This document shows positions 43,845-53,714 of a stretch of 64,000 nt of DNA, in pieces; position 1 is the first letter of the stretch; every line of letters starts with the position of its first letter. The notes beneath the pieces were generated by a model. The model was not told the DNA's origin. It was given only the letters and a program-made list of their open reading frames with translations, and made no database searches. Made by a program: the position numbers and the translations under genes. This DNA comes from Streptomyces sp. NA04227 (GTDB taxonomy: Bacteria; Actinomycetota; Actinomycetes; Streptomycetales; Streptomycetaceae): assembly GCF_013364195.1 (NCBI RefSeq), contig NZ_CP054918.1, positions 6,623,001-6,687,000 on the forward strand. The letters run 5' to 3'.

Positions 43845-46800
43845 ATGGAGTGGAATGACGGACGCGACCGGCCCCTGCGGCAGCGCCTCGTGGCCGCACG
43901 GGCGGCGGAGCGGCGTCGTCTGCTTCTCGACCTGATCCGGACTCAGGCCGCCGCCGCCCTGGACCGCGAGGGCCATCTGGCGCTCGACCCCGGCCGGGCG
44001 TTCGGCGCCCAAGGGCTCCGGGGGCGGGCCGCGGCACGGCTGCGGGAACGGCTGAGCGGGGCGACGGGCGCCACCCTGCCCACCACCGTCCTGTTCGACT
44101 ACCCGACTCCGCACGCCCTGGCCGGCCACCTGTGTTCCCTCCTGCTCGGCGAACAGGCTTCACCCGGTTCCGGGGCGGGAGTCGACCCGTCCGCCGAGCG
44201 GCGGGCCGCGACGGACGAGCCGATCGCGATCGTGGGCATGGGCTGCCGACTGCCCGGCGGGGTGACCTCGCCGGAGGACCTCTGGCGCCTGGTGCGCTCG
44301 GAGACGGACGCGATCTCCGAATTCCCGACCGACCGCGGCTGGGACGTCGCGTACGACCCGGACCCCGACAAGGTCGGCACCACGTGCACCCGGCACGCCG
44401 GATTCCTCTACGACGCCCCCGACTTCGACGCCGGGTTCTTCGCGATCAGCCCGGGCGAGGCCGTCACCATCGACCCGCAGCACCGGCTGCTCCTGGAGAC
44501 GTCCTGGGAGGCCGTCGAACGGGCCAGGATCGACCCGACCTCGCTGCACGGCACCCGGACCGGCGCTTTCGTCGGCATCATGTACAGCGAGTACGGCGCC
44601 CGTATCCGGCAGGTCCCGCCGAGCGCCGAGGGCTATCGCGTCGTGGGCAGCATGCCCAGTGTGGCCTCGGGGCGGCTCGCCTACTCCCTCGGTCTGGAAG
44701 GACCGGCGGTCACCGTGGACACCGCCTGTTCCTCGTCTCTGGTGTCCCTGCACCTCGCCGCGCAGTCCTTGCGCCAGGGCGAGTGCACGCTCGCCCTCGC
44801 CGGTGGTGTCACGGTGATGGCCACGCCCTGGGGCTACATCGAGTTCAGCCGGCAGCGCGGCCTGGCACCGGACGGGCGGTGCCGGTCGTTCTCGGCCGAC
44901 GCGAAGGGCAGCAGCTGGTCCGAGGGCGTGGCCGTACTGGTCCTGGAACGGCTGTCGGACGCGCGGCGCAACGGTCACCGCGTGCTGGCGGTGGTACGAG
45001 GATCAGCGGTCAACCAGGACGGCGCCTCGAACGGCCTGACGGCTCCGAACGGCCCGGCCCAGCAGCGGGTGATCCGGCAGTCGCTGGCGTATGCGAGCCT
45101 GTCCACCGCGGACGTGGACTGCGTCGACGCCCACGGCGCCGGAACCCAGCTCGGCGACCCGATCGAGGCGCAGGCACTCCTCGCCACCTACGGCCAGGAC
45201 CGGCCCGCCGACCGGCCGTTGTGGCTGGGCTCGTTGAAGTCCAACGTCGGCCACACCCAAGCCGCGGCCGGGGCTGCGGGCGTGATCAAGATGGTGATGG
45301 CGATGCGCCATGCCGAGTTGCCGCGAAGCCTGCACATCGCGGAGCCGACACCGCACGTCGACTGGTCCTCCGGTGCCGTGCGGCTCCTCACCCAGGCCAC
45401 CCCCTGGCCGCAGGTCGACCGTCCGCGCCGAACGGCCGTCTCCTCCTTCGGAGTTGGCGGGACGAACGCCCACGTCATCCTTGAGGAGGCGCCGCCGGAG
45501 AGCGACGGCCCCGGGCAGGGCCCGACAGGGGACGGAGCCGCGGACGTCACAGACCCAACGAGCACGACGAATGTCGCAGTCGCAGCGGCAGCCACAGCAG
45601 CCACCTCGAACGCCACGGACGCCGCGGAGAGCGAAGGCCGCGCACTGCCGTGGCTGGTCTCGGGCGTCGGTGAAGCGGGCCTGCGGGCCCAGGCGCGGCG
45701 GGTGGCGGAGTTCCTGCAGTCGGACGCGCAGGCGCCGGACGTGGACTTGGCGTACTCGCTGGTGAGTTCGCGGGCGGCTCTGAGGGACCGGGCCGTCGTG
45801 GTGGCCGCGGACCGGGCCTCGGCCGGCGAACGCCTCGCCGCGCTCGCGGACGGCGACCAGGGCCCGCACACGGCGCTGGGCTCGGCGACGGCACGGGACC
45901 GCGTCACGTTCGTGTTCCCCGGACAGGGGTCCCAGTGGCCGGGTATGGCCGCCGAACTGATGCGTACCTCAAGGGTGTTCCGGGAGTCGATCGAGGCCTG
46001 CGCCGAAAGTCTGTCCCCGCACGTCGACTGGTCGCTCACGAAGGTGCTGCGCGGCGAGTCCGGCACACCGACCCTGGACCGTGTGGACGTCGTGCAGCCC
46101 GCGCTGTTCGCCGTGATGGTCTCCCTCGCCGCGCTGTGGCGGTCGTTCGGTGTGGAACCGGCCGCGGTCGTCGGGCACTCGCAGGGCGAGATCGCGGCGG
46201 CCCACGTCGCGGGCGCCCTCTGTCTGGACGACGCGGCCCGCGTCGTGGCCCTGCGGAGCCGGGCCCTGCGGGTCCTGGCCGGGCGGGGCGGGATGGTCTC
46301 GGTCGCCTGCCCCGAGGACCGGGTGCGCCGGAGCCTCGCGCGGTGGGACGGTGCTGTGTCCGTCGCCGCGGTCAACGGGCCGCGGTCCGTGGTCATTTCG
46401 GGGGAACCGGCGGCCCTGGACGAGGCGCTCGCGGCCTTCGAGGCGGACGGCGTGCGCGTACGGCGGATTCCGGTGGACTACGCGTCGCACTCGGCGCAGG
46501 TCGACGAGATGCGCGAGACCCTGTTGGCGACCCTGGACGGTGTCCGTCCGCGCGCGGCGACCGTGCCGTTCCATTCGACGGTGTCCGGCGAGCCGGTCGA
46601 CACCACGGTTCTGGACGCCGCGTACTGGGTGCGCAACCTCCGCGAGACCGTCCGGTTCCACAGCACGCTGGAGGGTCTGCTCGCCGAGGGTCACACCACG
46701 TTCATCGAGATGAGCCCGCACCCCGTGCTCACCCTCGCCATCCAGGAGACCGCCGAGGCCGCGGGCCCCGAGCGGGCCGGAGACGTCCTGACCGTCGATT

Positions 46801-49800
46801 CGCTGCGGCGCAACGAAGGCGACCTGGCGCGGTTCCTGACCGCGGTCGCCGAGGCCCACGTCCATGGCGTCGCCGTCCACTGGCCGGAGGCGTTCCGCCA
46901 CACCGACCCCCGCCTGACGGACGTCCCGACCTACGCCTTCCAGCGGACCCGCTACTGGCTGGAGGACGCGGCCGCGCCGGAGACCGACGTGACCACAGCC
47001 GGTCTGGACGGCGTCGACCACCCCTTGCTGGGGGCGGCCGTACCCCTCGCGGACGGGACCGGGGGCATGCTCTTCACGGGGGCGCTGTCCACACGGACCC
47101 ACCCCTGGCTCGCGGATCACGCCGTCGCCGATGTCGTGGTCGTTCCCGGCACGGCGCTGGTGGAGATGGCGCTGCGAGCGGGCGCGCGAGTGGGCCACGA
47201 GGTTCTCGACGAGCTGGTCCTGCAAGCCCCGTTGATCCTGCCCGACCAGGGCACCGTACGCCTCCAGATCGCCGTCGGCGGCCCGGACGACGACGGGCGC
47301 CGGGACATCACCCTGTACTCGCAGTCGGGCGCCGCCGCACCGAACGCGCCCTGGACCCGGCACGCCGAAGGCGCTTTGGCACGCGGCGGCGAGCTGCCAC
47401 CAACACCGCCGCGCCACTGGCCGCCGGGCGACGCGGCCGAGGTCGAACTCGGCGCGTGTTACGAGGAGTTGGCCAGGACGGGACTCCACTACGGTGCCGC
47501 GTTCCAAGGGCTGAAGCGCTGCTGGCGTCGAGGCGACGACCTCTACGTGGAGGTCGAACTGCCCGAGGGCGCCGGTGGTGTTGACCGCTATGGGCTGCAC
47601 CCCGCCCTGTTCGACGCGGTCCTGCACGCCGCGGCACTCGTACCCGCGCCGGGTGCCGCACCCGGCGAGTCCCGGCTGCCGTTCTCGTGGCGCGGCGTAA
47701 CCGTGAACGCCACGGGTGCCACCCGGCTGCGGGCCCACCTCCACCTCACGGGGACCGGTGCTCTGTCGGTTATGGCCACGGATCCGCAAGGGCGGCCGGT
47801 GGCACGCGTCGAGAGCCTCGGGCTGCGGCCGGTGGCCGCGGCATCCCTGCGCCGCGCCGCCGCCATGGCCGCTGCCTCACTGCTGCGCCTGGAGTGGCTG
47901 CCCGGCCAACGGCCCGCCCCGCGCGACCCGGTGACGGTACGTTGGGCCTGGATGGGGCCCGGTGCCGGGACCGACGGAGTCGACGGCGTGCTGGACGTAC
48001 GAGGCATCGAGTGCACGCACCACTCGGATCCGGCGGCGCTACGGGCGTACTTGGACACCGGTGGCGCCGTGCCCGAAGTTGTCGTCCTCGCTCTGCCACC
48101 GGGGCTCTCGGGGCACTCGCCGGTTCCGGAACCCCGGGCCGCCGCCGACACGGACGCAAGTGCCGATACGGCCGCGAGCACCGGCACGACCACGGCGAGT
48201 CACCCTTCCGCGCCCGGCCCGGCCCCTCTCGTCGATCCGGCCACCGCGGCGCACAAGGCCGCACACACCGTTCTGGCCGCCCTGCAGGACTGGCTGGCCG
48301 ACGAGCGCCTCGCGGACTCGCGCCTGGTCGTGCTCACCCGAGGCGCGGTCGCGGTGGCCGACGGCATGGCGCCCGACCCCGCCCTCGCCACGGTCTGGGG
48401 ACTCGTCGCCTCGGCGCAGTCGGAGTACCCGGACCGTATCCGCCTCGTGGACCTCGACGGGCTCGACTCGTCCCGGTCCGCGCTCGTGGACGCGGTGGCG
48501 GGTGAAGCGGACCGGGTCGCGGTGCGTGAAGGCACCCTCCTGCTGCCGCGCCTGGCTCGGGTGGCGACGCCACCGTCCGCCGCCGGTGCGGGCTGGCGCA
48601 CGGACGGGACGGTCCTGGTGACCGGTGGTCTTGGCACCCTGGGCCGGTTGGTGATGCGCCACGTGGTGGAGTCGTACGGAATCCGGCACCTCGTCGTGGT
48701 GTCACGGTCCGGCGACTCGGGCGCGGGGGCCGCCGAGTTCGTGAAGGAACTCGGCGCGGACGGCGCCGACATCCGTGTCGTGGCCGGTGACGTGGCGGAC
48801 CGCGAGGTGCTGACGGAGGCGCTGGAGGCGGTTCCGGACGGGCACCCGCTGACGGCCGTGGTGCACATGGCCGGTGTCCTGGACGACGGCGTCCTGTCGG
48901 CACAGACACCGGAACGTCTCGACCGGGTGCTGCGCCCCAAGGCGGACGGGGCCTGGCATCTGCACGAGTTGACCGCCGACCCGGACGTGGCGTTCGTGGC
49001 GTTCTCGTCGGTGTCCAGCGTCCTCGGCCCGGCCGGACAGGCCGGTTACGCGGCGGCCAACGCCTTCGTGGACGCCCTGATGGAGTGGCGCAGGGCCGCG
49101 GGCCTGCCGGGTGTGTCGCTGGGCTGGGGGCTGTGGGAGAAACGGTCGAGTCTGACGGCGGGGCTGGCGGAGGCCGACGTACGGCGGATGGCCCGCTCGG
49201 GAATCAAGGCGCTCTCCGGTGACCAGGGGCTCGCCCTCCTCGATGCCGCTCGTGCCACCGGCGAACCGGTCGTCTTCCCGCTGCGTCTGGACACCGGCAA
49301 CATGGCCGAGGGCGACGAAGTCCCTTACCTCTTGCGGGCGTTCGCCGGGACCCCGGTCCGCCGGTCCGCTGCCGGTACCGACAAGAGCGGAAACGAGCAG
49401 GGCAGCGAGCCGTTGGCCGTCCGTCTCGCCCCGCTGTCCGAGAGCGAACAGGACGACTTCCTGCTGACCTTGGTGCGCACCCATGTCGCGGCCGTCCTCG
49501 GCTACGACGATCCACGGACCGTGGGCGAGCGGCGGCCCTTCGCCGACATCGGCTTCGACTCCCTGCGCGCCCTGCAACTGCGCAACCGTCTGGGCGCCGC
49601 CACCGGCCTGCGGCTGTCGCCCACGCTGGTCTTTGACTACCCGACACCGGTGGCACTCGGCCGCCACCTGCGCACCGTACTGCTGCCGGACCCGCGGACG
49701 CCGACCGGGACGACAGCGGCGCCGGACGCCCATGCCGCGCCGGAGGTCTCGCCACCGCACGCTCCGCACCAGGGCGACGCGGTCATGGAGAAGCTGCGCT

Positions 49801-49853
49801 CGGCCTCCCGGGACGAGGTCTTCGACTACATCGACAACCTGCTCGGCGAGTAG
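43845..49853 (+). CDS. Type I PKS, one extension module (ACP-like)-KS-AT-DH-KR-ACP (AurA/NorA type)
   Basis: 2002 residues. An N-terminal ACP-like domain (about 15-105) ends in LPTTVLFDYPTPHALAGHL, but the phosphopantetheine Ser position reads AQGL (Gly57). Next come KS (from 124; Cys295 in TACSSS, HGAGT, KSNVGHTQ) and AT (Ser779 in GHSQG; YASH at 879-882, hence methylmalonyl-CoA). DH follows (His1092 in HAVADVVVVP; DAVLH), then KR (TGGLGTLG, LDD B-type motif, Tyr1735), ACP (Ser1906 in GFDSL) and a C-terminal docking helix (MEKLRSASRDEVFDYIDNLL). There is no ER. In aureothin the equivalent AurA loads p-nitrobenzoate and works twice. The ATG has GGAAGGAAG upstream. Confidence 0.94.
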   Translation: MEWNDGRDRPLRQRLVAARAAERRRLLLDLIRTQAAAALDREGHLALDPGRAFGAQGLRGRAAARLRERLSGATGATLPTTVLFDYPTPHALAGHLCSLLLGEQASPGSGAGVDPSAERRAATDEPIAIVGMGCRLPGGVTSPEDLWRLVRSETDAISEFPTDRGWDVAYDPDPDKVGTTCTRHAGFLYDAPDFDAGFFAISPGEAVTIDPQHRLLLETSWEAVERARIDPTSLHGTRTGAFVGIMYSEYGARIRQVPPSAEGYRVVGSMPSVASGRLAYSLGLEGPAVTVDTACSSSLVSLHLAAQSLRQGECTLALAGGVTVMATPWGYIEFSRQRGLAPDGRCRSFSADAKGSSWSEGVAVLVLERLSDARRNGHRVLAVVRGSAVNQDGASNGLTAPNGPAQQRVIRQSLAYASLSTADVDCVDAHGAGTQLGDPIEAQALLATYGQDRPADRPLWLGSLKSNVGHTQAAAGAAGVIKMVMAMRHAELPRSLHIAEPTPHVDWSSGAVRLLTQATPWPQVDRPRRTAVSSFGVGGTNAHVILEEAPPESDGPGQGPTGDGAADVTDPTSTTNVAVAAAATAATSNATDAAESEGRALPWLVSGVGEAGLRAQARRVAEFLQSDAQAPDVDLAYSLVSSRAALRDRAVVVAADRASAGERLAALADGDQGPHTALGSATARDRVTFVFPGQGSQWPGMAAELMRTSRVFRESIEACAESLSPHVDWSLTKVLRGESGTPTLDRVDVVQPALFAVMVSLAALWRSFGVEPAAVVGHSQGEIAAAHVAGALCLDDAARVVALRSRALRVLAGRGGMVSVACPEDRVRRSLARWDGAVSVAAVNGPRSVVISGEPAALDEALAAFEADGVRVRRIPVDYASHSAQVDEMRETLLATLDGVRPRAATVPFHSTVSGEPVDTTVLDAAYWVRNLRETVRFHSTLEGLLAEGHTTFIEMSPHPVLTLAIQETAEAAGPERAGDVLTVDSLRRNEGDLARFLTAVAEAHVHGVAVHWPEAFRHTDPRLTDVPTYAFQRTRYWLEDAAAPETDVTTAGLDGVDHPLLGAAVPLADGTGGMLFTGALSTRTHPWLADHAVADVVVVPGTALVEMALRAGARVGHEVLDELVLQAPLILPDQGTVRLQIAVGGPDDDGRRDITLYSQSGAAAPNAPWTRHAEGALARGGELPPTPPRHWPPGDAAEVELGACYEELARTGLHYGAAFQGLKRCWRRGDDLYVEVELPEGAGGVDRYGLHPALFDAVLHAAALVPAPGAAPGESRLPFSWRGVTVNATGATRLRAHLHLTGTGALSVMATDPQGRPVARVESLGLRPVAAASLRRAAAMAAASLLRLEWLPGQRPAPRDPVTVRWAWMGPGAGTDGVDGVLDVRGIECTHHSDPAALRAYLDTGGAVPEVVVLALPPGLSGHSPVPEPRAAADTDASADTAASTGTTTASHPSAPGPAPLVDPATAAHKAAHTVLAALQDWLADERLADSRLVVLTRGAVAVADGMAPDPALATVWGLVASAQSEYPDRIRLVDLDGLDSSRSALVDAVAGEADRVAVREGTLLLPRLARVATPPSAAGAGWRTDGTVLVTGGLGTLGRLVMRHVVESYGIRHLVVVSRSGDSGAGAAEFVKELGADGADIRVVAGDVADREVLTEALEAVPDGHPLTAVVHMAGVLDDGVLSAQTPERLDRVLRPKADGAWHLHELTADPDVAFVAFSSVSSVLGPAGQAGYAAANAFVDALMEWRRAAGLPGVSLGWGLWEKRSSLTAGLAEADVRRMARSGIKALSGDQGLALLDAARATGEPVVFPLRLDTGNMAEGDEVPYLLRAFAGTPVRRSAAGTDKSGNEQGSEPLAVRLAPLSESEQDDFLLTLVRTHVAAVLGYDDPRTVGERRPFADIGFDSLRALQLRNRLGAATGLRLSPTLVFDYPTPVALGRHLRTVLLPDPRTPTGTTAAPDAHAAPEVSPPHAPHQGDAVMEKLRSASRDEVFDYIDNLLGE

Positions 49854-49918
49854 GCCGTCTCCGGCGCGCTGAACCGGAACCCATCCGGTCCCGTTCGAAC
49901 CCGACAAGGAGCAGCTCG

Positions 49919-52048
49919 ATGCGTGCGCTGCTGATGGACAACTACGACTCCTACACCTACAACCTGTTCCAGCTCCTCGCCGAGGTGTACGGCAAGGAGC
50001 CGACCGTCATGGTCAACGACGACGCGGCATGGGCGAAACTGGACCCTTCGGCGTTCGACTGCGTGGTCATCTCACCCGGCCCGGGGCGCCCCCAGCGCCC
50101 GTCCGACCTCGGCTTCTGCCAGGACATCCTGGAACGCTGGCAGGACGTGCCGGTCCTCGGTGTGTGCCTGGGCCACCAGGCGATCGCCCACCACTACGGC
50201 GGACGGGTGGCCACCGGAGTCCCCCGGCACGGTCACCTCACCCGGGTCCGGCACGGTGGCGAGGACCTGTTCGACGGCCTGCCCCAGAACTTCACCGCCG
50301 TGCGCTACCACTCGCTACGGGTCACCGAACCGCTGCCGCGCACCCTGCGGGCCACCGCCTGGGCGGAGGACGGGACGGTCATGGGACTGCGGCACGAGAC
50401 CCTGCCCCGGTGGGGTCTGCAGTTCCACCCGGAATCCGTCGCGAGCGAGTGGGGCGCCCAACTGCTGCGCAACTTCGCGGAGTTGATGGGCGGCCATTAT
50501 GTCCCGCCGCCACCGGAGGACACCCGGTTTGCCTCCCCGCCGCCGGAGCACACCCGCTGGGCCTGTCCGTCCGAGGACGCCCCGGCGTCCCCACTCGACC
50601 TGTCCGTCGAGGTCGTCGAGCGGGCGGTGGACACCCCGGCTGCCTTCACCACACTCTTCTCGAAGAGCGAGTACGCCTTCTGGCTCGACAGCAGCGCACC
50701 CGGCGTCGGCGGCGCCCGGTTCTCCTTCCTCGGCGACGACTCCGGTCCCCTCGCGGAGACATTGACGTACCGGACCGGGAACGGCGCGGTGACGGTCCGC
50801 GACGCCACCGGTGAACGGACCGAGGACGGCACTGTCTTCGAGGTGCTCCAGGAACGGCTCCGCACCCGTGCCGTCCCCCCGACGGACCTGCCTTTCGATC
50901 TGAACGGCGGCTACGTCGGCTACTTCGGGTACGAGCTCAAGGCCGAGTGCGGGAGTCCGAACGTCCACCGGGCCGAGACACCGGACGCGGTGTGGATGTT
51001 CGCCGACCGGTTTGTCGCGGTGGACCACGAGCAGGGGCGCACCTACGTCCTGGCCCTGAGCGGCCCGGGCGCGGACGAACTCGCCAACGCCCGCGCCTGG
51101 GCGGCACAGACGGCACGAGAGGTCCGCTCCCTGCCCGGCCCCGCGGCCGACCGCACCCCCGGTCCGGAAGCAATGCCGGCGCACGGGCCGGTCCTCGCCC
51201 GTGGACGGGACGCATACCTCGACGACATCGAGGACTGCCTCGAACAGCTGCGCGGCGGCGAGAGTTACGAGATCTGCCTGACCAACCGGCTGCGGCTCCC
51301 GGCCCTGGCGGACCCCCTCGGGTACCACCTGCTGCTCCGGCGCCTCAACCCCGCTCCGTACGGCGCCTTTCTGCGGCTCGGCCCCGTCGGCGTGGTCTGC
51401 TCGTCGCCGGAGCGGTTCCTGCGTATCGACCGCGACGGAACCGTCGAGAGCAAGCCGATCAAGGGGACGGCGCCCCGTGGCGCGGACCCGGTCAGCGACG
51501 AGGAACTGCGCCGCTCGCTGGCGGCATCGGCCAAGACCCGCGCCGAGAACCTCATGATCGTCGACCTGCTCCGCAACGACCTGGGCCGGGTGTGCGAGGT
51601 GGGGTCCGTCGACGTGCCCGCGTACATGGTGACCGAGTCGTATGCGACGGTGCACCAGCTGGTCACGACGGTCCGTGGTCGGCTGCGACGCGAGGTGGAC
51701 CCGGTTGCCTGCGTCCGGGCGTGCTTTCCCGGCGGCTCGATGACGGGTGCGCCCAAGCGCCGGACGATGGCGATCATCGACCGTCTGGAGCAGGACGCGC
51801 GGGGCATCTACTCCGGCACCATCGGCTACTTCGGGCTCTCCGGCGGCGCGGACCTCAACATCGTGATCCGCACGGCGGTGACTTCACCGGCGGGCACGGT
51901 GATCGGCGCGGGCGGCGCGATCGTCCTCGACTCGGACCCCGCCGACGAGTTCGACGAAGTGCTCCTCAAGGGCCGCGCGCTGGTGCGGGCACATGCCCTG
52001 CACTCCGCGATGGAGACGAACTCGACGCCGGATGGGGCGAGTTCCTGA
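49919..52048 (+). CDS. pabAB: Aminodeoxychorismate synthase, fused PabAB
   Basis: 709 residues. The N-terminal glutamine amidotransferase (about 1-195) has the nucleophile Cys83 in GVCLGHQ and the His170/Glu172 pair in FHPES. The C-terminal chorismate-binding domain (about 235-700) has SKPIKGT with Lys515, the residue that marks aminodeoxychorismate rather than anthranilate synthases, plus KTRAENLMIVDLLRNDLG, FPGGSMTGAPK and SGTIGYFG. It makes 4-amino-4-deoxychorismate, the precursor of p-aminobenzoate for the N-oxygenase. A lyase (PabC) gene is not in the window. It starts 65 bp after the PKS with AAGGAGC as RBS. Confidence 0.95.
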   Translation: MRALLMDNYDSYTYNLFQLLAEVYGKEPTVMVNDDAAWAKLDPSAFDCVVISPGPGRPQRPSDLGFCQDILERWQDVPVLGVCLGHQAIAHHYGGRVATGVPRHGHLTRVRHGGEDLFDGLPQNFTAVRYHSLRVTEPLPRTLRATAWAEDGTVMGLRHETLPRWGLQFHPESVASEWGAQLLRNFAELMGGHYVPPPPEDTRFASPPPEHTRWACPSEDAPASPLDLSVEVVERAVDTPAAFTTLFSKSEYAFWLDSSAPGVGGARFSFLGDDSGPLAETLTYRTGNGAVTVRDATGERTEDGTVFEVLQERLRTRAVPPTDLPFDLNGGYVGYFGYELKAECGSPNVHRAETPDAVWMFADRFVAVDHEQGRTYVLALSGPGADELANARAWAAQTAREVRSLPGPAADRTPGPEAMPAHGPVLARGRDAYLDDIEDCLEQLRGGESYEICLTNRLRLPALADPLGYHLLLRRLNPAPYGAFLRLGPVGVVCSSPERFLRIDRDGTVESKPIKGTAPRGADPVSDEELRRSLAASAKTRAENLMIVDLLRNDLGRVCEVGSVDVPAYMVTESYATVHQLVTTVRGRLRREVDPVACVRACFPGGSMTGAPKRRTMAIIDRLEQDARGIYSGTIGYFGLSGGADLNIVIRTAVTSPAGTVIGAGGAIVLDSDPADEFDEVLLKGRALVRAHALHSAMETNSTPDGASS

Positions 52049-52247
52049 CAGGCGCGGTGTTCGTCGTCGTACGGCCGCTTGCGCTGTGCCACGGGCCGCC
52101 GCCCCGCCAGGTGTGTGGGGCCCGTCGGCCGTGGTCACGGCGCGCGGCTGCCCCCGTACCCGTCGATCTCCTCGACGCCCTCGATCCCGCCCAACAACCT
52201 GCCCGGACAAGCCCTGTGACCCTCCGCGCCGGGGAGCGAGCCGGCGA

Positions 52248-52290
52248 TCAAGCGCATTCCAAGAGGGCGCCAAGACCCGCCGCACACAAT
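52248..52290 (+). promoter_or_regulatory. Putative SARP-dependent promoter of the P450/second PKS unit
   Basis: Three heptamers, TCAAGCG (52248), CCAAGAG (52259) and CCAAGAC (52270), have exact 11-bp spacing. Eight bases after the third lies CACAAT (52285-52290). The arrangement is the same as at 42530-42572. The P450 start codon is at 52337; the 288-bp gap around the site has no gene. Confidence 0.7.
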
Positions 52291-52336
52291 CGCGATGCGG
52301 CAGCGAACCGCCAGTTATCCGAGGGAAGGACCGAGT

Positions 52337-53599
52337 ATGTCGACCGTCGCAGAGCCCGGGATGTCGTGGCAGAACCTGCCGTTCCTGGACATCACCGTGC
52401 CGGATTTCGCATGGGACTCTCCCGAGGTGGCCGAGGCCAGAGAGCGCTCCTGGGCCGCCACCACCCCGCTGGGACTCCTCGTGCTGCGCTATGCGGAGTC
52501 CCACAGCCTGTCCCGCGACGCGCGGCTGGTGTCGGGCTTTCGCGATGTGGTGGACATGGTCGGGCCCTCCGACGGGCTGGTGCGCGACTTCATGCGCGAC
52601 TTCATGCAGAGCCTGGAGGGCCCCGACCACCGCCGTCTGCGCGGCCTGGTGAGCCACGCCTTCACGGCGCGCCGCATCACCGCGCTCCGGCCGTTCATCC
52701 GAGCCACCGCGGAACGCCTCGCCGACGAACTGGCGGACGGCGGCGGAGAGCGCGACTTCGTGGAGGCGTTCGCCGACCCGCTGCCCGCGGCCGTGGTCTG
52801 CGAACTGCTCGGCTTTCCCCCGGCGGACCACGCCGTCGTCGGCCGCTGGTGCAAGAACACCAACCTGGTCCTCGCCCTCGGCCCCGACCAGAGCAGGGTC
52901 GGGGAGGTCGAGGAAGGCCTGGCGGGGATGTACGACTACTTCGAGACCGTGATCCAGGAGCGCAAGGCGAACCTCGGCGACGACCTGTTCTCCGACATCC
53001 TCCGAGCCCAGCAGCAGGACGGCGCGCTGGACGACCGCGAACTGCGCACGCTGATCGCGACCCTGCTGGTCGCCGGGTACCAGACCACCAGTCACCAACT
53101 CGGCCACTCCATGGTGGCGTTCGCGGCGCACCCGGAGCAGTGGCCGCTGCTGCGCGAGCGGCCGGAACTGGTTCCGCAGGCGGTGGAGGAAGTGCTGCGC
53201 TGGTGCCCCACGACGACGGTGGTGGCCACCAAGTCCGCGGCCGAGGACTTCGTCGTCAACGACCTCCCGATCCAGGCCGGAACCCCCGTGTGGCTGTGCG
53301 CACACTCGGCGCAGCGCGACCCCCTGGTGTTCAAGCGGGGCGACGAGTTCGACATCACCGTGCAGCGGGAGGCGTCCCCGCTGGCCTTCGGCGGCGGTGC
53401 GCACTACTGCCTGGGCGCGGCGCTGGCCCGCGTCGAACTCGCCGACGCCTTCGAGGCGCTCGCCGCCCGGCTCGGCCCGCCCGAGATCGCGGGACCGATC
53501 ACCTGGCGGCCCTCCACCGGCGTCTCGGGCCCGGACGTCCTGCCGCTGCGCTTCGCACCTTTGTCGGAGCCCGACCCCGCCCGGTCCGCGGGCTCATGA
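52337..53599 (+). CDS. Cytochrome P450 (AurH/NorH type)
   Basis: 420 residues from an ATG with GAGGGAAGGA upstream. Heme-binding FGGGAHYCLG contains Cys358. The ExxR motif is in EEVLRW. The I-helix reads A246-G-Y-Q-T-T251, with Gln249 where most P450s have Asp or Glu before the Thr. In aureothin-type pathways this enzyme hydroxylates the deoxy precursor and then closes the tetrahydrofuran ring through a methyl oxidation. Its place between PabAB and the second PKS matches that role. The electron donors are not encoded nearby; the ferredoxin pair at 1465-2879 is a distant candidate. Confidence 0.93.
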   Translation: MSTVAEPGMSWQNLPFLDITVPDFAWDSPEVAEARERSWAATTPLGLLVLRYAESHSLSRDARLVSGFRDVVDMVGPSDGLVRDFMRDFMQSLEGPDHRRLRGLVSHAFTARRITALRPFIRATAERLADELADGGGERDFVEAFADPLPAAVVCELLGFPPADHAVVGRWCKNTNLVLALGPDQSRVGEVEEGLAGMYDYFETVIQERKANLGDDLFSDILRAQQQDGALDDRELRTLIATLLVAGYQTTSHQLGHSMVAFAAHPEQWPLLRERPELVPQAVEEVLRWCPTTTVVATKSAAEDFVVNDLPIQAGTPVWLCAHSAQRDPLVFKRGDEFDITVQREASPLAFGGGAHYCLGAALARVELADAFEALAARLGPPEIAGPITWRPSTGVSGPDVLPLRFAPLSEPDPARSAGS

Positions 53600-53714
53600 C
53601 CGAGAGGGCGCGGGAGGCGGTCACCACCGAGGGCGGACCAGTGCGGTCCGGCTTCCGCGCCACCCCCGGGCTCACGAGGTCCCCCAACTGTGCCGGAAGG
53701 GCAGCACGTTCGAC

